A DNA stretch of 64,000 nucleotides, from the NCBI RefSeq assembly GCF_010993745.1, contig NZ_WOTN01000001.1, positions 1,305,235 through 1,369,234 of the forward strand. Reading direction: 5' to 3'. Origin of the DNA: Fodinicola acaciae (GTDB taxonomy: Bacteria > Actinomycetota > Actinomycetes > Mycobacteriales > HKI-0501). Positions 49,080-57,160 of this stretch are shown here, piece after piece. The notes beneath the pieces are model-generated. The model was not told the origin of the DNA. It worked only from the letters and a program-made list of their open reading frames with translations, and did no database searches. Each line of letters starts with the position of its first letter. The first letter of the stretch is position 1. A program made the translations under genes and the position numbers.

Positions 49080-49518
49080 GCTCGACCTTGGAAAACGTTC
49101 TCAGAATCCAGCCGTTCGTCACTCTCCGTACAGATCGCTCGGTTGTCGCCAACGCCGCCGCATTGCCGGACCGACCCGTCGGTTTGTTCGTACGCGCGCT
49201 CCGGCGGTTCGGTCGTGACGGCCGCCACGCCGCGCCGCGTCCGCAACTCGACAGCAGTGGTGAAGGTCACGTGCCTGCCTGAGAGTTCACTGAGAGCGGC
49301 CGGTCCGGTACGAGTGGCCGACAAAGGCCGAAGAACAAGACCGTAAGTCGGGACAAACGGGACGACGATCCGCAATCGTCCGCCGCTCATCTGAGCAGTG
49401 GTCGAAGTTTGTGATCTGCGCCACAATTAGCGTGAGAAGTGTCATGCGGATAAACGTCCGACGTCCTTCCCATGAGTGGGCGAACTCCGGGACCATGGCG
49501 TACCGGAGCGGAAAAGTG

Positions 49519-49544
49519 GGAATCCTTTCGCTCTGCTCGTCGTT
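49519..49544 (+). promoter_or_regulatory. SigR-type promoter of rbpA
   Basis: GGAAT (49519-49523), 18 bp, GTT (49542-49544) matches the oxidative-stress sigma factor SigR consensus. In Streptomyces rbpA is known to be SigR-dependent. Expected start near 49552, about 30 nt before the gene. Confidence 0.72.
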
Positions 49545-49558
49545 ACTCAGAGCGAAAG
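49525..49558 (+). other. 11-bp inverted repeat over the SigR promoter
   Basis: CTTTCGCTCTG (49525-49535) and CAGAGCGAAAG (49548-49558) are exact inverted repeats with a 12-nt centre spanning the spacer and start site. A regulator site or a 5' hairpin if transcription starts upstream. Confidence 0.55.
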
Positions 49559-49583
49559 TGTTTATCAGGAAGGGGTGCCACAC

Positions 49584-49928
49584 ATGGGTGAGCGCACTTT
49601 GCGCGGCAGCCGTCTCGGTGCCGTTAGCTACGAGACCGACCGCAACACCGAACTGGCGCCCCGCCAGGAGGGGTCATACCGCTGCCCGCACGGCCACGAC
49701 TTCACCGTGCCGTTCGCGGCCGACGCGGAGATCCCGCTGATGTGGGAGTGCCAGCGGCACGGCGACCTCGGTCGGCTGATCGACGGTGCCGAGCCGGAGG
49801 CCAAGAAGACCAAGCCGGCGCGTACGCACTGGGACATGCTGCTCGAGCGGCGCAGCGTCGCCGACCTCGAGGAGGTCCTGGCGGAGCGCCTGGAGGTCCT
49901 GCGCGGCCGGCGGAGCAAGTCCGCCTGA
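49584..49928 (+). CDS. rbpA: RNA polymerase-binding protein RbpA
   Basis: A 114-residue actinobacterial general transcription factor that binds principal sigma and RNA polymerase and stabilises open complexes; linked to rifampicin tolerance. The core domain holds the zinc motif region YRCPHGHDF ... MWECQRHG, and the sigma-interaction domain is the C-terminal helix THWDMLLERRSVADLEEVL. ATG 49584 has AGGAAGGGG upstream. SigR promoter above; intrinsic terminator below. Synteny rbpA-fxsA-ppm is conserved in Streptomyces. Confidence 0.96.
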   Translation: MGERTLRGSRLGAVSYETDRNTELAPRQEGSYRCPHGHDFTVPFAADAEIPLMWECQRHGDLGRLIDGAEPEAKKTKPARTHWDMLLERRSVADLEEVLAERLEVLRGRRSKSA

Positions 49929-49933
49929 GACCG

Positions 49934-49954
49934 GTGAGCGGCCACCGCTCACCT
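49934..49954 (+). terminator. 9-bp hairpin just after rbpA
   Basis: GGTGAGCGG-CCA-CCGCTCACC, 5 nt after the stop. Possible RNA 3' stabiliser or weak terminator. Confidence 0.5.
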
Positions 49955-50008
49955 GAGGTTCACCCGTCGCCAGCGCCGCCGGCGGGTGGCTCGTCAACCG
50001 CACGAGCG

Positions 50009-50039
50009 AAGCCTTCTCCGACCGAGGGGAAGGCTTTTT
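50009..50039 (+). terminator. Intrinsic terminator of rbpA
   Basis: Stem 50009-50019 with 50026-50036 (one T-G pair), 6-nt loop, then T-run 50035-50039. One of the few here with a clear T tract. Confidence 0.85.
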
Positions 50040-50060
50040 CCGTGCGCGTTTACAGACGGG

Positions 50061-50567
50061 CTAACGCACGTCGCCTTCGACGATCGTGCCCATGTCGAGC
50101 TGGCGCGCGTCGACCGATGTGGTCGGCGTCGTCGGTGTGTGCGTGGCCGAGCTCCGCCCGCGTTTCGCCTGTACGCGCACCGGCCCGACCATCGACGGCG
50201 GCAGCCGCAGCGCGAGCCGAGCCAGCACGCGCCGGTGCACGGCGCGGCGTACGACCGGGATCAGCGCGATCAGGCCGATCGCGTCGGTCAGGAAACCTGG
50301 GACGACCACCAGCAGCGACGCGACCAGCGCGTACACACCGTCCACCGCCTCCGCGGTCGGCGGACGCTGGTCGGCGGTCGCCGACCGCATCTCACGCCAG
50401 GCGCGCGAGCTCTGCCGGGTGAGCAGCCAGAAGCCGAGCGCCGACGTGGCCACCATCAGCAGCAGCGTCACCAGCACGCCGAGATAGTGGACCGACGCCG
50501 CGATCAGCGCGACTTCCAGGATCGCGGTGCCGACCAGTGCTGCCACCGTGATGACGAACCAGCGCAC
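50061..50567 (-). CDS. fxsA: FxsA family membrane protein
   Basis: A 168-residue membrane protein. Hydrophobic helices at about 4-22, 26-48 and 77-102, with the family motif VASLLVVVPGFLTDAIGL. E. coli FxsA protects against phage exclusion; in actinobacteria its role is unknown. AGGAGG is 8 nt before GTG 50567. It sits next to ppm and lnt as in Streptomyces, suggesting an envelope context. Confidence 0.88.
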   Translation of the reverse strand: MRWFVITVAALVGTAILEVALIAASVHYLGVLVTLLLMVATSALGFWLLTRQSSRAWREMRSATADQRPPTAEAVDGVYALVASLLVVVPGFLTDAIGLIALIPVVRRAVHRRVLARLALRLPPSMVGPVRVQAKRGRSSATHTPTTPTTSVDARQLDMGTIVEGDVR

Positions 50568-50662
50568 CGCCTGCCTCCTTCGTCGGCCTTCCCCACCGAG
50601 GCTATAAGCACCCGGCCAGCGGCGGCAGCGAAACTCAGCGCCAGCTCAGGGTCAGCTCAGGC

Positions 50663-51445
50663 TCAGCGCTTGCGGCGCAGCAGGCCGTCCAGCCGCGACC
50701 TGACCCCCCAGGCGGTGACCCGCCAGTACGCCTCGTAGACGATCTTGGAGCTCATCTTGCTCTTGCCGCGCTCGCGCTCCACGAAGGTGATCGGCACCTC
50801 GATGATGTGCAGCCCGGCCTGCGACGCCTGCCAGGTCAGGTCGACCTGGAAGCAGTAGCCCTGGGACGCGATGGCACCGAGGTCGATCTTGTTCAGCGCG
50901 GTCATCCGGTAGGCCCGGAATCCGGCCGTGGCGTCCCGCACCGGCATCCGCAGCGCCATCCGTACGTACAGGTTGCCGCCGCGCGAGACGCCGTGGCGGT
51001 ATTTCGGCCAGTTGAGCACCTTGCCACCCGGCACCCAGCGCGAGCCGATCGTCACGTCGGCCGAACGCAGCGCGTTGAGCAGTCGGGGCAGCTCCTCCGG
51101 CGCGTGCGAGCCGTCGGCGTCCATCTCCACGACCACGTCGTAGCCGTGCTCGCCGGCCCACCGGAAGCCGGCGATGTACGCCGCGCCGAGCCCCTGCTTG
51201 CCAGGCCGGTGCAGCACCTGGATCTGGTCGTCGGCCGCGGCCAACTCGTCGGCGATCCGTCCGGTGCCGTCGGGGCTGTTGTCGTCGGCGACCAGGATGC
51301 CGGCCTCCGGCACCGCCGCGCGCAGCCGGCCGACGATCTCGCGGATGTTGTCGGCCTCGTTGTACGTCGGGATGACCACCAGCACACGGCCGAGCCCGGG
51401 ATACTCCGGAAACTGCGTGTCGTCCTCAGCCGGCTGCCTACTCAC
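50663..51445 (-). CDS. ppm: Polyprenol-phosphate mannose synthase (Ppm1 glycosyltransferase)
   Basis: A 260-residue GT2 enzyme that transfers mannose from GDP-mannose to polyprenyl phosphate, giving the donor for protein O-mannosylation and lipoglycan assembly. Motifs: VVIPTYNEADNIREI (22-36), LVADDNSPDGTG, MDADGSHAPEELP and RERGKSKMS. No membrane helix, so it depends on the neighbouring Lnt, with which it is fused in mycobacterial Ppm1. GTG 51445 overlaps lnt by 8 bp. Confidence 0.95.
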   Translation of the reverse strand: MSRQPAEDDTQFPEYPGLGRVLVVIPTYNEADNIREIVGRLRAAVPEAGILVADDNSPDGTGRIADELAAADDQIQVLHRPGKQGLGAAYIAGFRWAGEHGYDVVVEMDADGSHAPEELPRLLNALRSADVTIGSRWVPGGKVLNWPKYRHGVSRGGNLYVRMALRMPVRDATAGFRAYRMTALNKIDLGAIASQGYCFQVDLTWQASQAGLHIIEVPITFVERERGKSKMSSKIVYEAYWRVTAWGVRSRLDGLLRRKR

Positions 51446-53054
51446 CCAGTCCCTCCCGACGCTTACGGCGCCACGGGATGCCGACCCACAGCCACCCGAG
51501 CACCGCGGCGGTGGCCACGCTGCCGAGCAGCTCGGGCCAGACCCCGAGCAGTGCCGCCAGCGTAGAGGTCTGCTGGCCGGGCCGCGCGAGCTGGACCTGC
51601 TGAACCAGGATGGCCTGCTCGAACAGGCCGCTGTGCTGGACGACGCCGCCGTTGTGGTCGACCACCGCGGAGATGCCGGTGGTGGAGGCCATCAGCGCCG
51701 GCAGGCTGTACTCGGCGGCCCGGAAGCGCACCATCGCCAGCTGTTGCGCGCTCTCCTCGGTCTTGCCGAAGGTGGCGTTGTTGGTCTGCACGGTGATCAT
51801 CTGGCCGCCGGCGGCGACCGCGTCGTGCACCAGGTCGTCGTAGGCGACCTCGAAACAGATCGAGTCGGCGACCGTGTACTTCCCCAGCGTCATCGTGCCG
51901 ATCCGGTCACCGGGATAGAAGTCGCGCGGCACCAGGTCGACCTTGTCGGTGACCATCCGCGCGATCGGCCGCAGCGGGATGTACTCGGCGAACGGCACCG
52001 GATGCCGTTTCACGTACCGCTCGCCGGGTCCGCTGACCGGGCTCCACACGATCGAGGTGTTGCTGACGTGCGTCGGGCCGGGGCCGTTCATCATGCCGCC
52101 GATCATGATCGGCACCTTGATCGCCTTCGCCGCCATGGTGATCTCCGCGTACGCGTCGGCGTTGGCCAGCGGGTCGATGTCGGAGGAGTTCTCCGGCCAG
52201 ATCACGAAGTCCGGCTGCTTGGCGGTGCCGGCCTTCACCTGGTCGGCGAGCTTCAGTGTGGTCTTCACGTGGTTGTCCAGCACCGCTCGCCGCTGCGCGT
52301 TGAAGTCCAGGCCGAGCCGGGGCACGTTGCCCTGGATGACCGCGACCGTCACGGTCGGACCGCTCGGCGCCGGCGTCGGCACCAGCGGACCGACGGCCAT
52401 CAGCGCGACCGCGCCGGCCGCGAGCCCGGCGATGGCCCAACGGCGGCTCTGCCGCTCGGTGATCAGCCAGATCGCCGCCAGGGCCAGCAGGCCGCCGACG
52501 GCGGCCACCACGAACGTGACACCAGGAGCGCCGGCGATCGAGGCGAGCTTCAGCGTCGGCGCGTCCGACTGCGAGAACGCGACCCTGGCCCACGGGAAGC
52601 CACCGAACGGGATGCGGGACCGCAGCGCCTCCGAGATCACCCAGGCACCGCCGGTCAGCGCCGGCAGCAGGACCGGCTTACGCCAGGTCAGCGGCGTGAG
52701 GAAGCCGAGCAGCGCGGTGAAGGCCGCCTGCGAGACCGGCAGCAGCAACCAGACGGAGCCGACGAACGTGCCGGCCCAGTGCAGCACGAGCGTGAAGAAC
52801 ACCAGGCCGAACAGATAGCCGGCCCACGCGCCACGCCGCTTGCGCTGGCCGCGCAGCGTCAACGCGAAGAGCGCGATGGCGATCGGCGCGGTCCACCAGA
52901 GCCCGACCGGCGGAAACGCCAGCCACAGCAGCACACCGGAGACGACCGAACCGAGGATCACCGCCCACCACGGCAGCGGCTTCGCGTACCAGGGATCGCG
53001 TGCCGGTTCCGGGTCGGCTCCGGCCTCGATGGGCTTGTCCAGCGTCACTGCCAC
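51438..53054 (-). CDS. lnt: Apolipoprotein N-acyltransferase
   Basis: A 538-residue membrane enzyme adding the third acyl chain to lipoproteins. Six N-terminal TM helices, a periplasmic nitrilase-like domain and a final TM helix. Catalytic triad: Glu in WPENSSDID, Lys in YVKRHPVPFAEY, Cys in DSICFEVAY. The adjacent ppm gene gives a two-gene version of the fused mycobacterial Ppm1. AGGAG precedes GTG 53054. CACAAT (53093-53098) may be its -10. The window's sugar-binding lipoprotein is a natural substrate. Confidence 0.95.
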   Translation of the reverse strand: MAVTLDKPIEAGADPEPARDPWYAKPLPWWAVILGSVVSGVLLWLAFPPVGLWWTAPIAIALFALTLRGQRKRRGAWAGYLFGLVFFTLVLHWAGTFVGSVWLLLPVSQAAFTALLGFLTPLTWRKPVLLPALTGGAWVISEALRSRIPFGGFPWARVAFSQSDAPTLKLASIAGAPGVTFVVAAVGGLLALAAIWLITERQSRRWAIAGLAAGAVALMAVGPLVPTPAPSGPTVTVAVIQGNVPRLGLDFNAQRRAVLDNHVKTTLKLADQVKAGTAKQPDFVIWPENSSDIDPLANADAYAEITMAAKAIKVPIMIGGMMNGPGPTHVSNTSIVWSPVSGPGERYVKRHPVPFAEYIPLRPIARMVTDKVDLVPRDFYPGDRIGTMTLGKYTVADSICFEVAYDDLVHDAVAAGGQMITVQTNNATFGKTEESAQQLAMVRFRAAEYSLPALMASTTGISAVVDHNGGVVQHSGLFEQAILVQQVQLARPGQQTSTLAALLGVWPELLGSVATAAVLGWLWVGIPWRRKRREGLGE

Positions 53055-53226
53055 GCGTCAACTCCTGTCGGGGCCTCTACGACCGTCAATGCATTGTGCA
53101 TCGTGAGGACACGCGGGGTCAGGCCACCCGCCGAGATACACCCCGAATGTGACCGGATGGCCGTACGCGGCTGACAAGGCGCCGCGCGGGAGTTGTCAGT
53201 GCTGTCTGGGTCGGCGCCGCGGCGGC

Positions 53227-53252
53227 GGACCGCCTCGAAGGCGAGGCGGTCC
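53227..53252. repeat. 11-bp perfect hairpin
   Basis: GGACCGCCTCG-AAGG-CGAGGCGGTCC. A possible terminator for minus-strand transcription before lnt, or a boundary of the adjoining folded region. Confidence 0.55.
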
Positions 53253-53303
53253 GGCGACGCGGCTGGGTCGCGCCTCGGACGGCGACGCACCGTCTGCGCC
53301 CAC

Positions 53304-53627
53304 AGGTGTCATGCCCAGGTGGCGTTCACACAGTGGTGGAAGTGGCCTTCGGTCCAAGACCGCACACACTGGCTGAATGCGCGACCTTGTTGTCTAACGG
53401 TCCCCCCAAGCCTCCAAGTGCTGTGCACCACCAGAGGACCGCCACTGGAAGGGGGCCTTCCCCGCTCACCCGCTGAGCCTGGCGTTACGCCCTTGTGCGC
53501 GCTGCTCAGGGGTTGCACGAAGGACGACGTCCCGGCAGCCCTTTTCCTGGAGTACGACGTGGAGCACATTAGGCACTCCGGCGGTAGCCTCGCAAGGTCG
53601 GCCTGACCTGGGGGTTTGGCACCTTTT
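53304..53627 (+). ncRNA. Candidate rod-shaped structured RNA (6S/Ms1-like shape)
   Basis: Nested long-range pairings, in order from the ends inward: AGGTGTCA (53304-53311) with TGGCACCT (53617-53624, one wobble); CCCAGGT (53314-53320) with ACCTGGG (53606-53612); CGACCTTG (53382-53389) with CAAGGTCG (53593-53600); AGTGC (53417-53421) with GCACT (53573-53577); TGTGC (53422-53426) with GCACA (53564-53568); CCAC (53428-53431) with GTGG (53559-53562). Side hairpins include 53331-53371, GGAAGG-GGG-CCTTCC (53447-53461) and CTGAGC/GCTCAG (53473-53509). Wobbles and the TTTT end favour the plus strand. Size and shape recall the Ms1 RNA that binds RNA polymerase; identity is a hypothesis and no promoter was recognised. 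Confidence 0.45.
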
Positions 53628-53718
53628 CGCAGGTCATCGCCATGCCGCGTTCACCGGCTTTTCATCAACGAATTTGCCAGTCTTCGGCGTGTCGCCAGCG
53701 GCACACCGACAACGTGTG

Positions 53719-55209
53719 CTACGCGGCGTGGATCACGGCTCCGCCGACGAGCGTACGGACACAGTCCGGCGGCTCCTGGAGGTCGCCGTACGGGTCGGAT
53801 TCGGCCCGGAACATCGCCAGATGCGCCGGCGCACCGACCGCGATCGCGCCACCGTCCTGTCCGACCGCCCGCCAGCCGGAGCGAGTGTGCGCGTCGTACG
53901 CCGCCCGCCAGGTGAGTCCGTGTTCGGCGGTCCGGTGCTCGACGGCCGCGCGTACGCCGGCCCACGGATCGATCGGCGTCACCGGAGAGTCGGAGCCAAG
54001 CACCAGCCGTACGCCGGCGTTGTGCAGTGCCGCAAAGGGATTCAGGGTCGCCGCGCGGTCGGCACCGAGCCGTTCCGCGTACATGCCGGCCGGACCGCCC
54101 CAGGCCGCGTCGAAGGCCGGCTGGACGCTGGCGATGATCCCCAGCTCGGCCATCCGCGCGATGGCCGTGTCGTCCACCATCTCCGCGTGTTCGATCCGGT
54201 GCCGGCCGGCTCGGATCGCGGCGGCGCCGACTTTCTCAGCCGCGTAGCCAAAGCCGCACACCACCGCGCCAACCGCGGCGTCGCCGATCGCATGGAATCC
54301 GGCCGACAGCCCCAAACTCGCGCAGTCCAGCACGTGGTCGCGGACCTGCTCCGCCGACAGGTAGGCGTGTCCCCTGCCGGCCGAATCCAGGTAGTCGCAA
54401 GACAGCGCGGCGGTGTGCGAACCGATCGCGCCATCCGCGAAGAGGTCTCCGCCGGCGCCGATCGCGCCGAGCTCGCGAGCCTTCGCCGCCTCCCCCAGCT
54501 CGCCCCAGTAGCCGAAGACCGCCGGACCCGGCTCATTGCCGGCCAGGCCCAACAACTCGGTGAAGTCGTCCTCGCCGGCGATGTCAGGTCCGCCGCACTC
54601 GTGCAGCGCTGCGATGCCGAGCGAGGCGGCGCGCTGCAGTGTCAGCCGCTGCGCGGCACGCCGCTGGTCAGCGGTCACCGAAGCGTACGCGATCGCGCGT
54701 GCGGCGTGATGCGCGTCGACGGTCAGGTGTCCCGACGCGGCGAATCCCTTGCTGGACGGGGTGATCTCGCGCAGGAGAGCCGTCGAGGCGACCGCGGAGT
54801 GCACGTCCGTACGCGAGAGATATGCCGGCCGCCCGCCGGCCGCCACGTCCAGCTCAGCCGCTGTGGGAGGCCGGCGATCGGTCCACCGGCTCTCGTCCCA
54901 GCCGTGTCCGAGGAGGACGGCGTCGCGAGGCAGCCGCTCGGCGTGTGCGCGTACGGCCGCCAACATCGCGGCCAACGACGGAACGCCGGTCAGGTCCAGG
55001 CCGCCGAGTGCCAGCCCGGTCGCGGTCGCGTGTACGTGACCGTCGACGAACGCCGGCAGCACGTACGCGCCGTTCAGATCCACGACCGTGTCGGCGGAGA
55101 TGTCCGCGGAATCCGTTCCCAGCCAGGCGATCCGGCCATCGGCCACCAGGACGGCGGAGGCCGGCCCGCCGGTCGTGCGGATGATGCCGTGCCGGTAGAG
55201 CGTGCTCAT
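53719..55209 (-). CDS. YtcJ-type amidohydrolase
   Basis: A 496-residue amidohydrolase-3 (YtcJ-like) protein. The first metal motif is FVDGHVHATATG (about 53-64), followed by GLSAGFHAIGDAAV, HRIEHAEMVDD and the aspartate in LVLGSDSPVTP. N-terminal beta-sandwich residues flank the barrel. Substrate not predictable; relatives act on N-substituted amides. It lies 12 bp after lrp on the same strand, so AsnC/Lrp probably regulates it. The same order (rbpA, fxsA, ppm, amidohydrolase) occurs in Streptomyces. Confidence 0.88.
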   Translation of the reverse strand: MSTLYRHGIIRTTGGPASAVLVADGRIAWLGTDSADISADTVVDLNGAYVLPAFVDGHVHATATGLALGGLDLTGVPSLAAMLAAVRAHAERLPRDAVLLGHGWDESRWTDRRPPTAAELDVAAGGRPAYLSRTDVHSAVASTALLREITPSSKGFAASGHLTVDAHHAARAIAYASVTADQRRAAQRLTLQRAASLGIAALHECGGPDIAGEDDFTELLGLAGNEPGPAVFGYWGELGEAAKARELGAIGAGGDLFADGAIGSHTAALSCDYLDSAGRGHAYLSAEQVRDHVLDCASLGLSAGFHAIGDAAVGAVVCGFGYAAEKVGAAAIRAGRHRIEHAEMVDDTAIARMAELGIIASVQPAFDAAWGGPAGMYAERLGADRAATLNPFAALHNAGVRLVLGSDSPVTPIDPWAGVRAAVEHRTAEHGLTWRAAYDAHTRSGWRAVGQDGGAIAVGAPAHLAMFRAESDPYGDLQEPPDCVRTLVGGAVIHAA

Positions 55210-55221
55210 CCGGCCAGTGAA

Positions 55222-55662
55222 CTACAGCGCCGGCGGACGCCGCTCGTACGGTGTCGACAGCACGACGGTCGTACGCGTGGACACCGACGCGGACGTGCGG
55301 ATGTCCTGCAGCAGCCGCTCCAGGTCGCCGGGCGAGCGGACCCGCACCTTCAGCAGATAGAACTCGTCGCCGGCGACGCTGTAGCAGGACTCGATCTCCG
55401 GCAGGTGCCTCAGCCGCTCCGGCGCGTCGTCCGGCGCGCCCGGGTCGATCGGCTTGATCGCGATGAACGCGGTGAGCGGCAGGCCGACCGACTCCAGGTT
55501 GACGTTCGCCGAGTAGCCGGAGATCACCCCGCGTTGCTCGAGCCGTCGGACCCGCTGGTGCACGGCGGAGACGGAGAGGCCGACCCGCTCGGCGAGGTCG
55601 GTGTAGCTGCACCGGCCATCCTGAGCGAGCGCCGCGACGATCGTGCGGTCGATGTCTTCCAC
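55222..55662 (-). CDS. Lrp/AsnC family regulator
   Basis: A 146-residue regulator with N-terminal HTH (DRTIVAALAQDGRCSYTDLA, VGLSVSAVHQRVRRLEQRGV) and C-terminal RAM/ligand domain (ESCYSVAGDEFYLLKVRV). Such proteins sense amino acids. GTG 55662 follows TACGGT by 7 nt, so it is leaderless. The next gene downstream is the amidohydrolase, its likely target. Confidence 0.93.
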   Translation of the reverse strand: MEDIDRTIVAALAQDGRCSYTDLAERVGLSVSAVHQRVRRLEQRGVISGYSANVNLESVGLPLTAFIAIKPIDPGAPDDAPERLRHLPEIESCYSVAGDEFYLLKVRVRSPGDLERLLQDIRTSASVSTRTTVVLSTPYERRPPAL

Positions 55663-55669
55663 GGCCGCG

Positions 55670-55675
55670 ACCGTA
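55670..55675 (-). promoter_or_regulatory. Leaderless -10 of lrp
   Basis: Minus-strand TACGGT is 7 nt before GTG 55662. Confidence 0.5.
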
Positions 55676-55882
55676 CCCGACGCCAGCAGCGGAAATACTT
55701 AAGCGACTCATAAATATCGCCGCAAGTGACGCCAACCGCGACACAAAGCGCCGCGTCAGGACGCGATCACAGCCGTGCTTCCGGCCGCGGCCAAAACCGA
55801 TCATCTGACCGAACCGATCACTCAACATGATCGGTCAGCCACGTAGCGTTTGGTGGCGTCTGACAGCTGTACGCTGATGCCC

Positions 55883-56120
55883 ATGAGCCAGCCAGACGAC
55901 CATGAGTCCCGCATTTCCAGGCTGGAGACAAAGGTCGAGGACTTGACCACCGAGGTCCGCCGCACCCGCGCGGATGCGGCGGCAGCTCGCGTGCTGGCCG
56001 GCGGAGCTGAACTACGAGATGAGCGGTGTGCGTGGCCGGCTCGATGGTATGGCGGCTGGCATCAGCCAAATCGCGGAGTCGATCCAGCTGCTCATTGATC
56101 GAGACAACCGGTCGGAATAG
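55883..56120 (+). pseudogene. Small coiled-coil protein gene with internal frameshift
   Basis: From ATG 55883, MSQPDDHESRISRLETKVED and about 20 more coiled-coil residues run in frame to about 56000. The frame then degrades, but a +1-shifted frame from 56004 continues the coiled coil (ELNYEMSGVRGRLDGMAAG, then ISQIAESIQLLIDRD) to TAG 56118-56120. Together they make a typical 80-residue actinobacterial coiled-coil protein. Disruption, sequencing error or recoding in GGCCGGCGGAG cannot be told apart here. Confidence 0.65.
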
Positions 56121-56945
56121 TCAGCCGGCGGCGATGACGGCGGCGATTTCGGTGACCTGGTTGGGATCGGTCGACCAGTTGTAGAGGATGAGCTCGTCGG
56201 CGCCGGCATGCTCTGCGTCGGCGATCGCGGCCAGCAGTTGCTCGGGTGTGTCGAGTAGGCCAGCCGCGACCTGGTGACCGTACGGCTCGCCGTAGTAGGC
56301 GAGCACGTTCGTGCGAGCCTCGTCTGCTGCGGTGCGGAGGGTCGCGTTCACCTGGATGACGATCCGCGGCTGGCCGGGCCGGCCGGCGGCCTGCCACTGC
56401 TCGCGTACGGTCTCGATCACCCGCGGCCGCCACTGCGCGGCGCCGGCCGCGATCAGGCCGTGGCCAAACTTCGCGACCCGGGCGAGCGCGGCCGGCCGGA
56501 ACGCGCCGAACAGGACCTCCGGTGAGCCCTCCAGCGGCGCAGGGCCGACGACTTTTCCCGACCAGAGCTGAAAAAGCTCGGTCATCTGCCGGTCCAGTCG
56601 GCGGCCGCGCGTGGCCAGGTCGACGCCTGCGACGGCGAAGTCGTCCTCGCGACCACCGACGCCGATGCCGAGCGTGAAGCGACCGCCGGAGAGCCGGTCG
56701 AGCGTGGCCGCCTGTTTGGCCAGCAGCGGCGTTTCCCGCAGTGGCGCCAGCAGCACCTCGGTCTGCAGCCGGATCCGTTCGGTCGCGCCGGCCAGCACGG
56801 ACAGGGTGACCAGCGGTTCCGGGTTGTCGTAGACCAGCCGGTCGAGCAGAGCGAGCGTGCTGAATGAGCCGGCGTCGGCGCGGCCGGCCCACTCGAGCAG
56901 GACGGCGCGGTCGGCGATGGCCGGCAGGCCGAGTCCGATCTTCAT
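56121..56945 (-). CDS. LLM-class flavin-dependent oxidoreductase
   Basis: A 274-residue luciferase-like monooxygenase (F420 or FMN). N terminus MKIGLGLPAIADRAVLLEWA; mid-protein RIRLQTEVLLAPLRETPLLA, AATLDRLSGGRFTLGIGVGG (family hallmark) and C-terminal ADELILYNWSTDPNQV. ATG 56945 is chosen by the conserved N terminus; upstream codons belong to the leader. A shared symmetric promoter with the exonuclease lies 170 bp upstream. Confidence 0.9.
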   Translation of the reverse strand: MKIGLGLPAIADRAVLLEWAGRADAGSFSTLALLDRLVYDNPEPLVTLSVLAGATERIRLQTEVLLAPLRETPLLAKQAATLDRLSGGRFTLGIGVGGREDDFAVAGVDLATRGRRLDRQMTELFQLWSGKVVGPAPLEGSPEVLFGAFRPAALARVAKFGHGLIAAGAAQWRPRVIETVREQWQAAGRPGQPRIVIQVNATLRTAADEARTNVLAYYGEPYGHQVAAGLLDTPEQLLAAIADAEHAGADELILYNWSTDPNQVTEIAAVIAAG

Positions 56946-56990
56946 GGTGATGCCTTTCGAAGGAGGGTACGGAAACACAGCCGCCCCTCC

Positions 56991-57030
56991 GTCCGTACCC
57001 AGACGTACGGACATCCGCCGGTTTGCGGAT
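56991..57030. repeat. Two inverted repeats in LLM leader
   Basis: GTCCGTAC-N6-GTACGGAC (56991-57012) and ATCCGC-N6-GCGGAT (57013-57030) are adjacent perfect dyads in the untranslated leader of the LLM gene. Confidence 0.5.
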
Positions 57031-57114
57031 CTCTTGCGGTCCGGAGAACCAGCCTCGATTGGCTGGCCGACCGCCGGCTCCTCCGTGTGCGGCTCGCTGC
57101 GCGGGAAGCGACTC

Positions 57115-57148
57115 CACGTTAGCAACACCGTCGACGGTGTCCAACGTG
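57115..57148. promoter_or_regulatory. Mirror-image promoters around a 16-bp palindrome
   Basis: ACACCGTCGACGGTGT (57125-57140) is perfect; outer arms CACGTT (57115-57120) and AACGTG (57143-57148) extend it. Minus promoter: TTGGAC (57139-57144), 17 bp, TAACGT (57116-57121). Plus promoter: TTAGCA (57119-57124), 17 bp, CAACGT (57142-57147). The palindrome fills both spacers. Confidence 0.6.
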
Positions 57149-57160
57149 ATATCCGGCATC

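Larger units (their letters stand above)
49080..49583 (+). promoter_or_regulatory. Long rbpA 5' region
   Basis: About 500 nt without a supported gene. Near the start GAAAACGTTCTC (about 49090) is an imperfect palindrome. GACGAT-N5-ATCGTC (about 49362-49378) is a short dyad. CACAAT (49422-49427) may be a housekeeping -10. The SigR-type promoter is at 49519. A very short untranslated leader follows it before rbpA. Confidence 0.4.
53055..53718. other. 660-nt non-coding stretch rich in hairpins
   Basis: No frame here looks like a conserved protein, though a minus frame at 53309-53569 (86 codons) is open. The region contains CTGACAA/TTGTCAG arms (53171-53199), an 11-bp hairpin with AAGG loop (53227-53252) and the long folded segment listed separately. 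Confidence 0.55.

Noticed and set aside
53309-53569. Minus-strand frame of 86 codons in the same region
   Set aside because: Could be a small protein, but it coincides exactly with the paired segment, has no Shine-Dalgarno sequence or leaderless -10, and has Ser/Arg/His-rich composition.
53193-53606. Plus-strand frame of 137 codons in the lnt upstream region
   Set aside because: No recognisable protein features, no ribosome site, and the segment shows RNA-like pairing instead.
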